The translations under genes and the position numbers were made by a program. From CAZDET01 sp964504335 (GTDB lineage Bacteria; Bacteroidota; Bacteroidia; Chitinophagales; Saprospiraceae), in the NCBI GenBank assembly GCA_964504335.1, contig CAZDET010000004.1, positions 62,001-126,000 of the forward strand: a stretch of DNA of 64,000 nucleotides, read 5' to 3'. Under the pieces are notes generated by a model that saw only the letters and a program-made list of their open reading frames with translations, searched no databases and was not told the origin of the DNA. Shown here piece by piece: positions 32,485 through 39,479 of this stretch. Position 1 is the first letter of the stretch. Every line of letters starts with the position of its first letter.

Positions 32485-33492
32485 TTAGCGCCGCAGCACC
32501 TGGGCCTCGATCATATCTTCCCGCTCGAATGGGTGCGGTGCCAGGGGCAACGCCGCCAACGGATGGTATTCTCCTACCAGACCGGCGGGTGTCGTATTGC
32601 GAATGTCGTGTGCAATGTTTACCGCGGTTGCAGCGGTGTCGAGCCCGTAGCCGTTGCCGGCGAGCACGGCCTCGTAGCTGCGCGTATGGAGATCGGTGAA
32701 ACCACCGCTGAATTCGATTTCTTTCCCGTCTACGGTAATGGAGCGGAAGGTGCGGGCACCGGTCGCTTTAACCGCTTCCGGAATCGTGTCGTAGTTGATG
32801 CTGAGGAACCAACGCACGCGCGCCCGGGACAATTGCAGGTACCCGGCCGCTCGGTCGTGGGTGTGGACGTGTACGACGTTTTCCTCCACCTCACCGAACA
32901 GCCAGTGCAGCATGTCGAAGAAATGGATGCCGATGTTGGTCGCAATACCGCCGGAGCGCGCCAGCTCTCCCTTCCAGCTAGAATAGTACCAGTTGCCCCG
33001 CGAGGTGATGTACGTCAGATCGACGTCGTAGATTTTGTTCGGGTCGCCGTTCTCGATTTGTTCTTTGAGCGCCAGCAGTGCGGGGTGAAGGCGAAGCTGT
33101 AGAATCGTGTAGACCCGCTGCCCGCTTTCCTGTTCCAAGTCGCGCAGACCGCTGAGGTTCCAGGGAGTCAGTACCAGCGGCTTTTCACAAATGACATCGG
33201 CTCCGATGCGCAATCCGAATCGGATATGAGAATCGTGCAGGTAATTCGGCGAACAAACGGAAACGTAATTGACCGGATGCCCCTCGCGCTTGAGCTTACT
33301 CACGTGGCGATCGAAGCGCTCAAACTCGGTGAAAAAATCGGCATTCGGGAAATAACTGTCAATAACACCTACGGAATCACCCTTGTCGAGCGCCGCCACC
33401 AGTACATTACCAGTGTCTTTGATGGCCCGCATATGGCGCGGTGCTACGTATCCGGCCGCACCGATAAGTACAAACTGATTGTTCATATTCAT
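32485..33492 (-). CDS. Gfo/Idh/MocA oxidoreductase, WbpB/WlbA-like
   Basis: NAD(P)-dependent sugar oxidoreductase of 335 aa. The start FVLIGAAGYVAPRHMRAIKDTG (about 7-28) and the long gap segment FFTEFERFDRHVSK are characteristic of WbpB/WlbA, the UDP-N-acetylglucosaminuronate 3-dehydrogenase of the diacetamido-uronate pathway. The active-site part is CEKPLVLTPWNL (about 102-113) and ARSGGIATNIGIHFFDMLHWLFG (about 175-197) supplies the catalytic Asp/His. A WbpD-like acetyltransferase is the gene immediately upstream, which supports the assignment; the WbpE-type aminotransferase and WbpA are not adjacent. The product is likely to be a 3-keto sugar for a ManNAc3NAcA-type residue. Confidence 0.88.
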   Translation of the reverse strand: MNMNNQFVLIGAAGYVAPRHMRAIKDTGNVLVAALDKGDSVGVIDSYFPNADFFTEFERFDRHVSKLKREGHPVNYVSVCSPNYLHDSHIRFGLRIGADVICEKPLVLTPWNLSGLRDLEQESGQRVYTILQLRLHPALLALKEQIENGDPNKIYDVDLTYITSRGNWYYSSWKGELARSGGIATNIGIHFFDMLHWLFGEVEENVVHVHTHDRAAGYLQLSRARVRWFLSINYDTIPEAVKATGARTFRSITVDGKEIEFSGGFTDLHTRSYEAVLAGNGYGLDTAATAVNIAHDIRNTTPAGLVGEYHPLAALPLAPHPFEREDMIEAQVLRR

Positions 33493-33531
33493 GAGACGTT
33501 TTTGATCTTTTAATGAAGGTTTATGAGGTGG

Positions 33532-34131
33532 TCAGACGGATGGTTCCAGCTTGCGCACGCGGCCATCGTTCAATTGATAAACGGAGCCGTCGCCCGGGCA
33601 AATAGCCCGGCCTGTATCGTCGAATTCGAGTCGCTCTCCGTGTTGGCTCATCCAGCCGATCTGCCGTCCGGGATTGCCGACGATCAGGGCGTAGTCCGGT
33701 ACATCCTTCGTGATTACTGCCCCGGCTCCGATGAATGCAAAGCGGCCGATATCGTGGCCACACACAATGGTGGCGTTGGCTCCGATAGATGCCCCTTCGC
33801 CAACGTGCGTTTTTTCATAGGCTCCCTTCCGATTGACGGCGCTGCGCGGATTGGTCACATTGGTAAATACCATCGAGGGGCCGAGAAACACGTCGTTTCC
33901 ACAGGTCACGCCCGTGTAGATCGATACATTATTCTGAACTTTTACATTGTCGCCCAGGGTCACGTCGTTGGCCACGAATACGTTTTGCCCCAGCGAGCAT
34001 CCCTTGCCGAGGGTAGCACCGGGCATGACGTGACAGAAGTGCCAGATTTTGGAACCTTCCCCGATCTGGCAGCCGTCGTCTAAAACGGCGGTAGGGTGGG
34101 CATAAAAGGTAGTTGTTTCCGTAAGTGCCAT
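33532..34131 (-). CDS. WbpD/WlbB-like N-acetyltransferase
   Basis: Hexapeptide-repeat acetyltransferase of 199 aa. Features are YAHPTAVLDDGCQIGEGSKIWHFCHVMPGATLG (about 10-42), VQNNVSIYTGVTCGNDVFLGPSMVFTNVTNPRS (about 65-97), ATIVCGHDIGRFAFIGAGAVI (about 118-138) and VGNPGRQIGWMSQHGE (about 151-166). Such proteins acetylate the 3-amino group of UDP-GlcNAc3NA in the WbpB-WbpE-WbpD pathway. It is the first gene of the polysaccharide block, reached from a promoter about 270 bp upstream, and the WbpB-like dehydrogenase follows. Confidence 0.92.
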   Translation of the reverse strand: MALTETTTFYAHPTAVLDDGCQIGEGSKIWHFCHVMPGATLGKGCSLGQNVFVANDVTLGDNVKVQNNVSIYTGVTCGNDVFLGPSMVFTNVTNPRSAVNRKGAYEKTHVGEGASIGANATIVCGHDIGRFAFIGAGAVITKDVPDYALIVGNPGRQIGWMSQHGERLEFDDTGRAICPGDGSVYQLNDGRVRKLEPSV

Positions 34132-34355
34132 AAAAAATTGCTGGTCTACTAGTGTTGGAAATGGCTAATGCTATGTTTCCCGGTCCTTCTTTCATACGGA
34201 ATGGATGCGGCAATTGATTCAAATCACCCTGGAAATCATAGACTACAGATTACAGAAATAATATATGTTCCTATTCTGTAGGCAATGGAGCCAATTATGG
34301 TGCCAGTCTCAGTGCTTTGCTTAAATTGGGTAGAATGCCCGATTGAATTTCAGTA

Positions 34356-34372
34356 CCTCCAACCCGTGGAGG
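34356..34372 (-). repeat. Hairpin in the polysaccharide operon leader
   Basis: CCTCCA (34356-34361) and TGGAGG (34367-34372) are exact complements with a 5-nt spacer, about 25-40 nt into the predicted leader transcript. No U-tract follows, so it is more likely an RNA structure than a terminator. Confidence 0.4.
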
Positions 34373-34402
34373 GACACTTGGGGAAAGTGTTGTAGGGACG
34401 GT

Positions 34403-34433
34403 CAAAAGTAACAAAGAAACCGTAACATTTCAA
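34403..34433 (-). promoter_or_regulatory. Promoter of the polysaccharide operon
   Basis: On the minus strand TTG (34431-34433) is followed after exactly 20 bp by TACTTTTG (34403-34410), a perfect match to the Bacteroidota housekeeping promoter TTG-N19-21-TAnnTTTG. Transcription should begin near 34396 and read leftward into the WbpD-like gene after a leader of about 265 nt, long enough to hold regulatory RNA structure. Confidence 0.75.
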
Positions 34434-34518
34434 GACTGCTCATCATACAGCCCTAACCAAAATAGGTTATGGTCCTAGAACGCACTAGCTAAAAAAATCT
34501 TGTAGGGGATGAAAAAGT

Positions 34519-34543
34519 CTTGGCACCGAAAGCGGCCGCCAAG
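34519..34543 (-). terminator. Hairpin after the small secreted-type ORF
   Basis: CTTGGC (34519-34524) pairs with GCCAAG (34538-34543), and an inner CCG/CGG helix with an AAAG loop extends the stem. On the minus strand it starts 10 nt after the small ORF stop and is followed by ACTTTTTC. It should separate that ORF from the operon promoter downstream. Confidence 0.55.
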
Positions 34544-34553
34544 GAAAAATGTC

Positions 34554-34730
34554 TCAAAATGAGTCAGCGAGGTCATTTTGGGAACGGGGAAGGTAGGTCG
34601 GTGCAGCGGTGACCGATTCCTGTTTGGGTTCTTCGAGGCGGGTGGGGGCGGAAGGTGTGCAAAATTGCAGCAACAAAGCCGGTGCCACCATCAGGCAAAA
34701 AAGAAAGATTGTATTGAGTGCTTTGCGCAT
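34554..34730 (-). CDS. Small secreted or lipoprotein-like ORF
   Basis: A 58-aa frame with a signal-peptide-like N-terminus: two basic residues, then a hydrophobic run (LNTIFLFCLMVAPALLLQFC, residues 5-24) ending in Cys, then a polar Pro/Thr/Glu-rich tail of about 34 residues. The Cys24 context (LQFC) is not a good lipobox, so lipidation is doubtful. I recognise no family. Evidence for a real gene: an ATG start, a sensible signal sequence and a terminator-like hairpin right after the stop. It lies between paaZ and the polysaccharide promoter, all on the minus strand. It could instead be random sequence with a hydrophobic start. Confidence 0.4.
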   Translation of the reverse strand: MRKALNTIFLFCLMVAPALLLQFCTPSAPTRLEEPKQESVTAAPTYLPRSQNDLADSF

Positions 34731-34835
34731 CATTGCTGTTTCAATCGATTCGTTGCCCTATGAGACGCTTGAATCAATCGTTTGGATACCTCCCGCCTAC
34801 AACCTTAAGAGTCCACTAACGCTATTTAACACCCG

Positions 34836-36881
34836 CTAAGATTCCTGCCGGCACTTGACCATCGTCAGGATGGTGGCCAGCGCGACGGTTTCATCGTCTT
34901 GGTCGTACACCTCGACGTGCCATTTGACAATTCCTTTGCGGTAGTCCTCATCGTCTCGCTGCTGCTGGAGGATTTTTTCTTTGGCGGTCAGGCGCACGCC
35001 GATGGTCATACCGGCGTACACGGGTTTGGTAAATCGGCAGGTATCGATGCCGTAATTCAATAGTACCGGTCCTTTGCGAGGTTCGACGAATAGGCCGGCT
35101 GCCTTGGAAAGGATGTAGTAGCCGTGGGCAACGCGCTCTTCAAAGGGGGTGCCTTCCAGGCTGGTCGCATCGACGTGCGCGTAGAACCGATCCCCGGTCA
35201 GGTTGGCAAAATTGATAATGTCGCTTTCGGTCAGGGTGTGCTTGGCGGTGGTAATACTATCGCCTACTTGCAGGTCTTCGAAGTACTTGCGGAAGGGGTG
35301 CACATCGGTTTCCGTGCGCTGCCCGCCGGCCTGATACTGCTGGGTGACGGAGGTGATCATGGTAGGATGTCCCTGAATGGCGCAGGTTTGCAGGTAGTGC
35401 TTGACGCCCCGTACACCGCCCATTTCGTGGCCACCTCCGGCGCGGCCCGGGCCGCCGTGGTTGAGCAGGGGCATGGGCGAGCCGTGCCCGGTGCTTTCCG
35501 GGGCACTTTCCCGATTGAGGATCAATATCCGACCGTGGTGGGCGGCACTTTCCAGTACGTAATGCCGGGCCACCTCCTGATCGTAGGTACAAATGGTACT
35601 GACCAGCGATCCTTTCCCTTTATTGGCCAGCGCGGCGGCTTCACTCAGGTCGCGGTAGGGCATGAGCGTGGTGACGGGGCCAAAGGCCTCCAGCGTGTGC
35701 GAAGCCTCGTGTTCGAAGGGCGCATCGTCGCGCAGCAACACCGGACTGAAGAAAGCGCCTTTTTCCCGATCGGCATCCTGTACCTCCGGAGCGTCGAGTT
35801 GGCCATATACCAATTGGCTGCCCCGCGTTAATTCCTCTACGCGTTGCCGGACAATGGCCTGCTGTTTCTTGCTAACCAGTGCCCCCATGTGGATACCTTC
35901 CACGCTTGGGTTGCCGATCTTCGTCTTGCTGAGCGCCTGGCCGAGGGCAATTTGGACGTCTTCCAGGAGGTTTTCCGGTACGATCACCCGCCGAATGGCC
36001 GTGCACTTCTGCCCGCACTTTGCGGTCATTTCCCGGCGCACTTCCTTGACAAACAGCTTAAATTCCTCTGTATCGGGAGTGGCATCGGGACCCAGGATGG
36101 CGGCGTTGAGGCTATCCGCCTCCATGTTGAAGGGGACGGAGTGCCCAATCACGCTTGGATGCACCTTCAGCTTGCGCCCCGTCGCGGCCGAACCGGTGAA
36201 GGTGACCACATCCTGCGACTGAACCGGATCGAGGATACCTACCCCGGAGCCCTGCACCAATTGGAGCGCACCCTCGGGTAGGATGCCACTGTTGACAATA
36301 TCGCGGACCATCGCCTCCGTCAAAAAGCTGGTTACTTCCGAGGGCTTAACCACAGCCGGCATGCCCGCCAGCCAATTCACACTCACTTTTTCCAGCATTC
36401 CCCAGATCGGGAAGTTAAAGGCATTGATATGGATCGCCACTCCCTGGCGCGGCATCAGGACGTGGTGGCCAATGAAAGTTCCTTCTTTGGATAAACGCGC
36501 AGCATCGCCTTCGACGTAAAAGGGCTGATCGCCAAACTGGCGGCGCAGGCTGGCATACGCAAACAGCGTGCCGATACCTCCGTCGATGTCGATCCAACTG
36601 TCTCCCTTCGTGGCGCCGGTTCGGTAGGAAATCGGGTAGTACTGCTTGCGCCGCTCGTACAGAAACAGCGCCAGCTCTTTGAGCATCAGTCCGCGCTCCT
36701 GAAAAGTCATTCGGCGGAGCTGGGGCCCGGCGGTGCGCCGTCCGTATTCCAGAATGCCCGCAAAATCGAGCCCTTCTGTAGAGCACACCCCGATGGCATC
36801 GCCGGTGACGGCATCGTACTGAACAATTTCCTCCTGCGTGGGGTCCACCCAGGTTCCTTGTATATAGTGTTGGAGTTTCAT
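34836..36881 (-). CDS. paaZ: Bifunctional aldehyde dehydrogenase/oxepin-CoA hydrolase PaaZ
   Basis: PaaZ fusion of 681 aa, which opens the oxepin-CoA ring and oxidises the resulting semialdehyde in phenylacetate degradation. The N-terminal aldehyde dehydrogenase (about 1-520) has NFPIWGMLEKVSVNWLAGMPAVVKPSEVTS, the FTGSAATG NAD loop, Glu in NMEADSLNAAI and the catalytic Cys in AKCGQKCTAIRRVIVP (about 288-303). The C-terminal MaoC hydratase (about 535-681) shows FANLTGDRFYAHVDATS with the Asp/His pair, and a final FLxxM-like end. Length equals that of E. coli PaaZ (681). No paaABCDE or paaK genes are close; a paaI-like thioesterase is two genes upstream. Confidence 0.95.
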   Translation of the reverse strand: MKLQHYIQGTWVDPTQEEIVQYDAVTGDAIGVCSTEGLDFAGILEYGRRTAGPQLRRMTFQERGLMLKELALFLYERRKQYYPISYRTGATKGDSWIDIDGGIGTLFAYASLRRQFGDQPFYVEGDAARLSKEGTFIGHHVLMPRQGVAIHINAFNFPIWGMLEKVSVNWLAGMPAVVKPSEVTSFLTEAMVRDIVNSGILPEGALQLVQGSGVGILDPVQSQDVVTFTGSAATGRKLKVHPSVIGHSVPFNMEADSLNAAILGPDATPDTEEFKLFVKEVRREMTAKCGQKCTAIRRVIVPENLLEDVQIALGQALSKTKIGNPSVEGIHMGALVSKKQQAIVRQRVEELTRGSQLVYGQLDAPEVQDADREKGAFFSPVLLRDDAPFEHEASHTLEAFGPVTTLMPYRDLSEAAALANKGKGSLVSTICTYDQEVARHYVLESAAHHGRILILNRESAPESTGHGSPMPLLNHGGPGRAGGGHEMGGVRGVKHYLQTCAIQGHPTMITSVTQQYQAGGQRTETDVHPFRKYFEDLQVGDSITTAKHTLTESDIINFANLTGDRFYAHVDATSLEGTPFEERVAHGYYILSKAAGLFVEPRKGPVLLNYGIDTCRFTKPVYAGMTIGVRLTAKEKILQQQRDDEDYRKGIVKWHVEVYDQDDETVALATILTMVKCRQES

Positions 36882-36912
36882 GATCCGGTAAATTATTGGT
36901 TAGGTATGTATT

Positions 36913-37404
36913 CTATTCCAGGACGCGTTCCAGCCGTTCGACAATCTTGGCCACGGCCGGGCACACGAGGGTGTTCCGAAGGGTCAGCGGGAGAATTTGG
37001 TGGAAGTGCTTGCGATCGGTATGCGGATACTCCCGGCAGGCCCGCGGTCGATCCTCATAGATAGCGCAGTAGTTGTCCGGGCCCAGAAAAGGGCAGGGGT
37101 CAGTCCGGAGTACGTAATCGCCTTCCTCGTCGAGTTGCAGGTACTGCTCCACCAGGGCTGCCGGCCGAAGGCCCAGGCGCTGCGCGATGCGTTGAATATC
37201 GATGTCGCGGAAAATCGGGCTGGTGGTCTTACAGCAGTTGGCACACTTCAGGCAATCCACCTCTTCAAACACCTCTTGGTGCAGTGTTGCCACCTGCTCA
37301 TCCAGATTCTTCGGTCGGTTTCGCTGGAGTCTGCGGAAGAACTTGCGCGTCTGCGACCGCCGCGAACGCGCCCGTTCGATCGACTGAGCTACATCCATCC
37401 CCAT
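36913..37404 (-). CDS. YkgJ-type zinc/iron-chelating cysteine-cluster protein
   Basis: Protein of 163 aa with a YkgJ (CxxCxxCC) metal-binding core: CLKCANCCKTTSPIF (about 52-66), then DPCPFLGPDNYCAIYEDRPRACREYPHTD (about 99-127). The Cys set is complete. The N-terminal 45 residues are basic and helical. Members of this family bind zinc or iron; no reaction is established. I start it at the ATG at 37404, whose first base overlaps the stop of the upstream gene (TGATG arrangement), so the two are translationally coupled. It is 31 bp upstream of paaZ on the same strand. Confidence 0.88.
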   Translation of the reverse strand: MGMDVAQSIERARSRRSQTRKFFRRLQRNRPKNLDEQVATLHQEVFEEVDCLKCANCCKTTSPIFRDIDIQRIAQRLGLRPAALVEQYLQLDEEGDYVLRTDPCPFLGPDNYCAIYEDRPRACREYPHTDRKHFHQILPLTLRNTLVCPAVAKIVERLERVLE

Positions 37405-38360
37405 CAAGTGCGTTTGGTGCCGCGGGTGGCGGGTTTGGGAACATTCGCCCGGAGCAATTCCTGCAGGGCGTTGTTGGAAGCTTCAATGCGCGGATTCAGG
37501 CCGGTATTGATTTTTTCCAACGCCTCGTTATATGTGGACACATCCTTGGCCGTTAGCTCGGCTTCCGGTTTTCCGGAAATGGCGATGAGTGCTCCGTAGT
37601 ATTCCTTGGCTACTTCCTCAATAAAGATCAACTGATCGAGCACGGCGTCTCGGTATTGCGTATTGCCGTTGAAATCGGAGCGGCTTTGGATGTTGGGAAT
37701 GCTTTTTTCGGCGGCGGCGAGCAGTTCGGTACGTGCCTCGGTCATGGCGGGTGCATCCTTGCGTTCGAGCGCATCCAGAAACTGATTATTGCGGATATTG
37801 ATGCGAAAGCTCGGCAGGAAGATGCTGCGCTGATAGGTATTCAGGGCATTGATTTGCTTGGCCTGGGATTGGTCAGCCCCTTCGATTAATTGCATGTTGT
37901 GTTGTTTGGCAAAGGCGCGCTGCAACTCCAGGTACGATTCGCTGGCCGCCGCGAGATTGGCCTCGGCCTTACTGAGGGCATTGAGATAGGCCTCCATGGC
38001 CTCAAACGAATTGTTGCTGTTTTCTTTGAGCTGTTCGACGCTGGAGAATTCCAGTTGAAAAATGGTGGCGTACTCCTTGAGGATATCCTGCATCCCCGCC
38101 CGCAATTCGCTGCCCGTCTCAGAGGAGGGTAGTTTTTCGAGCCGTGCGGTAGCTTCTTTTATCTGTTCGAGCAGCGCCAGGCGCTTTTTGGCGATTAGGG
38201 CCAGATCGCTGCTGTGCACGGCGTATTGCAGGTATTCCATTTGCCGTTGCGCGATGGCCTCGTGTTCTTTGTTGAGGTAGTTGAACAAATCGACCGGGTC
38301 GAGCGTCTGGCCGGCGGCGCAGAATGGAAGTAGGAAAAGCAGAGGCAAGAGCTGTTTCAT
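37404..38360 (-). CDS. Secreted helical protein of unknown function
   Basis: Exported protein of 318 aa. A signal peptide (residues 1-17, MKQLLPLLFLLPFCAAG) is followed by an almost fully alpha-helical, Leu/Ala/Glu-rich body with several heptad-like stretches (for example 60-80 and 110-150). It resembles the loosely defined LIC11966-type surface protein group of Bacteroidota and Leptospira in size and composition, but I cannot assign it with certainty. The C-terminus is basic (NVPKPATRGTKRT). It is coupled to the YkgJ-type gene by a one-base overlap and is preceded by the PaaI-type gene 12 bp upstream, on the same strand. Confidence 0.8.
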   Translation of the reverse strand: MKQLLPLLFLLPFCAAGQTLDPVDLFNYLNKEHEAIAQRQMEYLQYAVHSSDLALIAKKRLALLEQIKEATARLEKLPSSETGSELRAGMQDILKEYATIFQLEFSSVEQLKENSNNSFEAMEAYLNALSKAEANLAAASESYLELQRAFAKQHNMQLIEGADQSQAKQINALNTYQRSIFLPSFRINIRNNQFLDALERKDAPAMTEARTELLAAAEKSIPNIQSRSDFNGNTQYRDAVLDQLIFIEEVAKEYYGALIAISGKPEAELTAKDVSTYNEALEKINTGLNPRIEASNNALQELLRANVPKPATRGTKRT

Positions 38361-38372
38361 AATTTTTTTGGT

Positions 38373-38798
38373 TTAGGTATCCGAGTTGGACCAAAATGCA
38401 GATTTTCGATATACAATACCGTCAAACAGGGCAACTAGTTGCTCGTCGGCCCGGTGTACTTCGATACGGTACCGGCCAATGCGGTGGGTGAGGTGCAACT
38501 GGCGGGCCGTGGCGATCAGCTGATCGCCATCCACCACCGGCTCTAAATGCTGAATACGGGTATCGATGGAAAGGGCATGCCGCCCGCGCCCGTTGGAAAC
38601 GACGGCCAGCGCCGTATCCGCCAGCGAAAAGGTAATGCCACCGTGCGCCAAGCCAAATCCATTCAGCATGTCGGAGCGAACACGCATCCGCAGCCTGCAG
38701 GAACCGGGGCCGACACTGTCCAGTTCGATCCCCAGCCAGTGGCTGAATGCATCCTGAGACAGCATCTGCTGCGCAATTTCTGTGGGGGAGGCTTCCAT
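38373..38798 (-). CDS. paaI: Hotdog-fold thioesterase, PaaI type
   Basis: Acyl-CoA thioesterase of 141 aa with the PaaI arrangement: the active-site Asn-Gly in DMLNGFGLAHGGITFSLADTALA (about 43-65) has the HGG motif and the conserved Asp of LADTA. The C-terminal strand DGIVYRKS matches the family. PaaI removes stalled CoA esters that build up in phenylacetate degradation. It is the first gene of a four-gene minus-strand run that ends in paaZ (PaaI, helical secreted protein, YkgJ-like, PaaZ). It is divergent from the sigma-factor gene with about 135 bp between starts. Confidence 0.9.
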   Translation of the reverse strand: MEASPTEIAQQMLSQDAFSHWLGIELDSVGPGSCRLRMRVRSDMLNGFGLAHGGITFSLADTALAVVSNGRGRHALSIDTRIQHLEPVVDGDQLIATARQLHLTHRIGRYRIEVHRADEQLVALFDGIVYRKSAFWSNSDT

Positions 38799-38933
38799 GA
38801 CCGCGAAAATACGAAAGCTTCGAAAGCTGGCAGAATCTATTCAAATTACTTAATTTAGCTAAAATTTGACGCTCGAAGCAGCGTTTGTTCCATTAAATGT
38901 ATCCCCTAGATGTGATCGATCTCCTGGGGGCTT

Positions 38934-39479
38934 ATGATGAGCATGACGGAAAAGGAGCTGATAAAAGGATGTTTACGCGATGATGCTCGCTGCCAGCGGG
39001 AAGTGTTCCAGCGGTACGCCGGCACAATGATGGTGGTATGCCTGCGCTACGCCAGACATCGCCTGGAAGCCGAGGATTTGCTGCAAGAGGCGTTTATTCG
39101 CGTATTCGATAATCTCCATCGGTTCGAATTCAAAGGCTCCTTTGAAGGATGGATCCGGCGCATCGTGATCAATACGGCGCTCAAGAATTTTCAACGCAAG
39201 CAGTACTCCCAAGAACAAATTGGTTTGGAGCACGTCCCCGAGACGAGCCAGGAACCAGTCGCCTACACGCAGTTAGGAGAGCAGGAATTGCTCGCCATGA
39301 TCGCCAAACTGCCCGAAGGGTATCGGCTCATCTTCAACCTGTATGCCATCGAAGGGTACAGCCACAAAGAAATCGCCGAAGCGCTGAACATACAGGAAAG
39401 TACGTCGCGATCGCAACTGCTTAAAGCCCGTAAATTACTTCAATCCCAAATCGAAAGACTGCAACGCTTAGCTGTATGA
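38934..39479 (+). CDS. ECF-type RNA polymerase sigma factor
   Basis: Sigma-70 family factor of 181 aa, ECF class. Region 2 is present as QREVFQRYAGTMMVVCLRYARHRLEAEDLLQEAFIRVFDNLHRFE (about 20-65), with the core-binding and -10 helices, and region 4 as LIFNLYAIEGYSHKEIAEALNIQESTSRSQLLKARKLLQ (about 129-169), the -35 helix-turn-helix. It would direct core polymerase to envelope-type promoters. Its stop overlaps the start of the next gene (ATGA), which encodes a protein with an anti-sigma-like cytoplasmic N-terminus, so the two form a sigma/anti-sigma pair. The ATG at 38934 or 38937 can start it. Confidence 0.95.
   Translation: MMSMTEKELIKGCLRDDARCQREVFQRYAGTMMVVCLRYARHRLEAEDLLQEAFIRVFDNLHRFEFKGSFEGWIRRIVINTALKNFQRKQYSQEQIGLEHVPETSQEPVAYTQLGEQELLAMIAKLPEGYRLIFNLYAIEGYSHKEIAEALNIQESTSRSQLLKARKLLQSQIERLQRLAV

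Larger units (their letters stand above)
34132..34835. other. 704-bp intergenic region upstream of the polysaccharide operon
   Basis: Holds, in the minus direction, a small secreted-type ORF (34554-34730), a terminator-like hairpin (34519-34543), an exact promoter (34403-34433) and a long leader with one short hairpin (34356-34372). I see no other gene. Confidence 0.7.
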
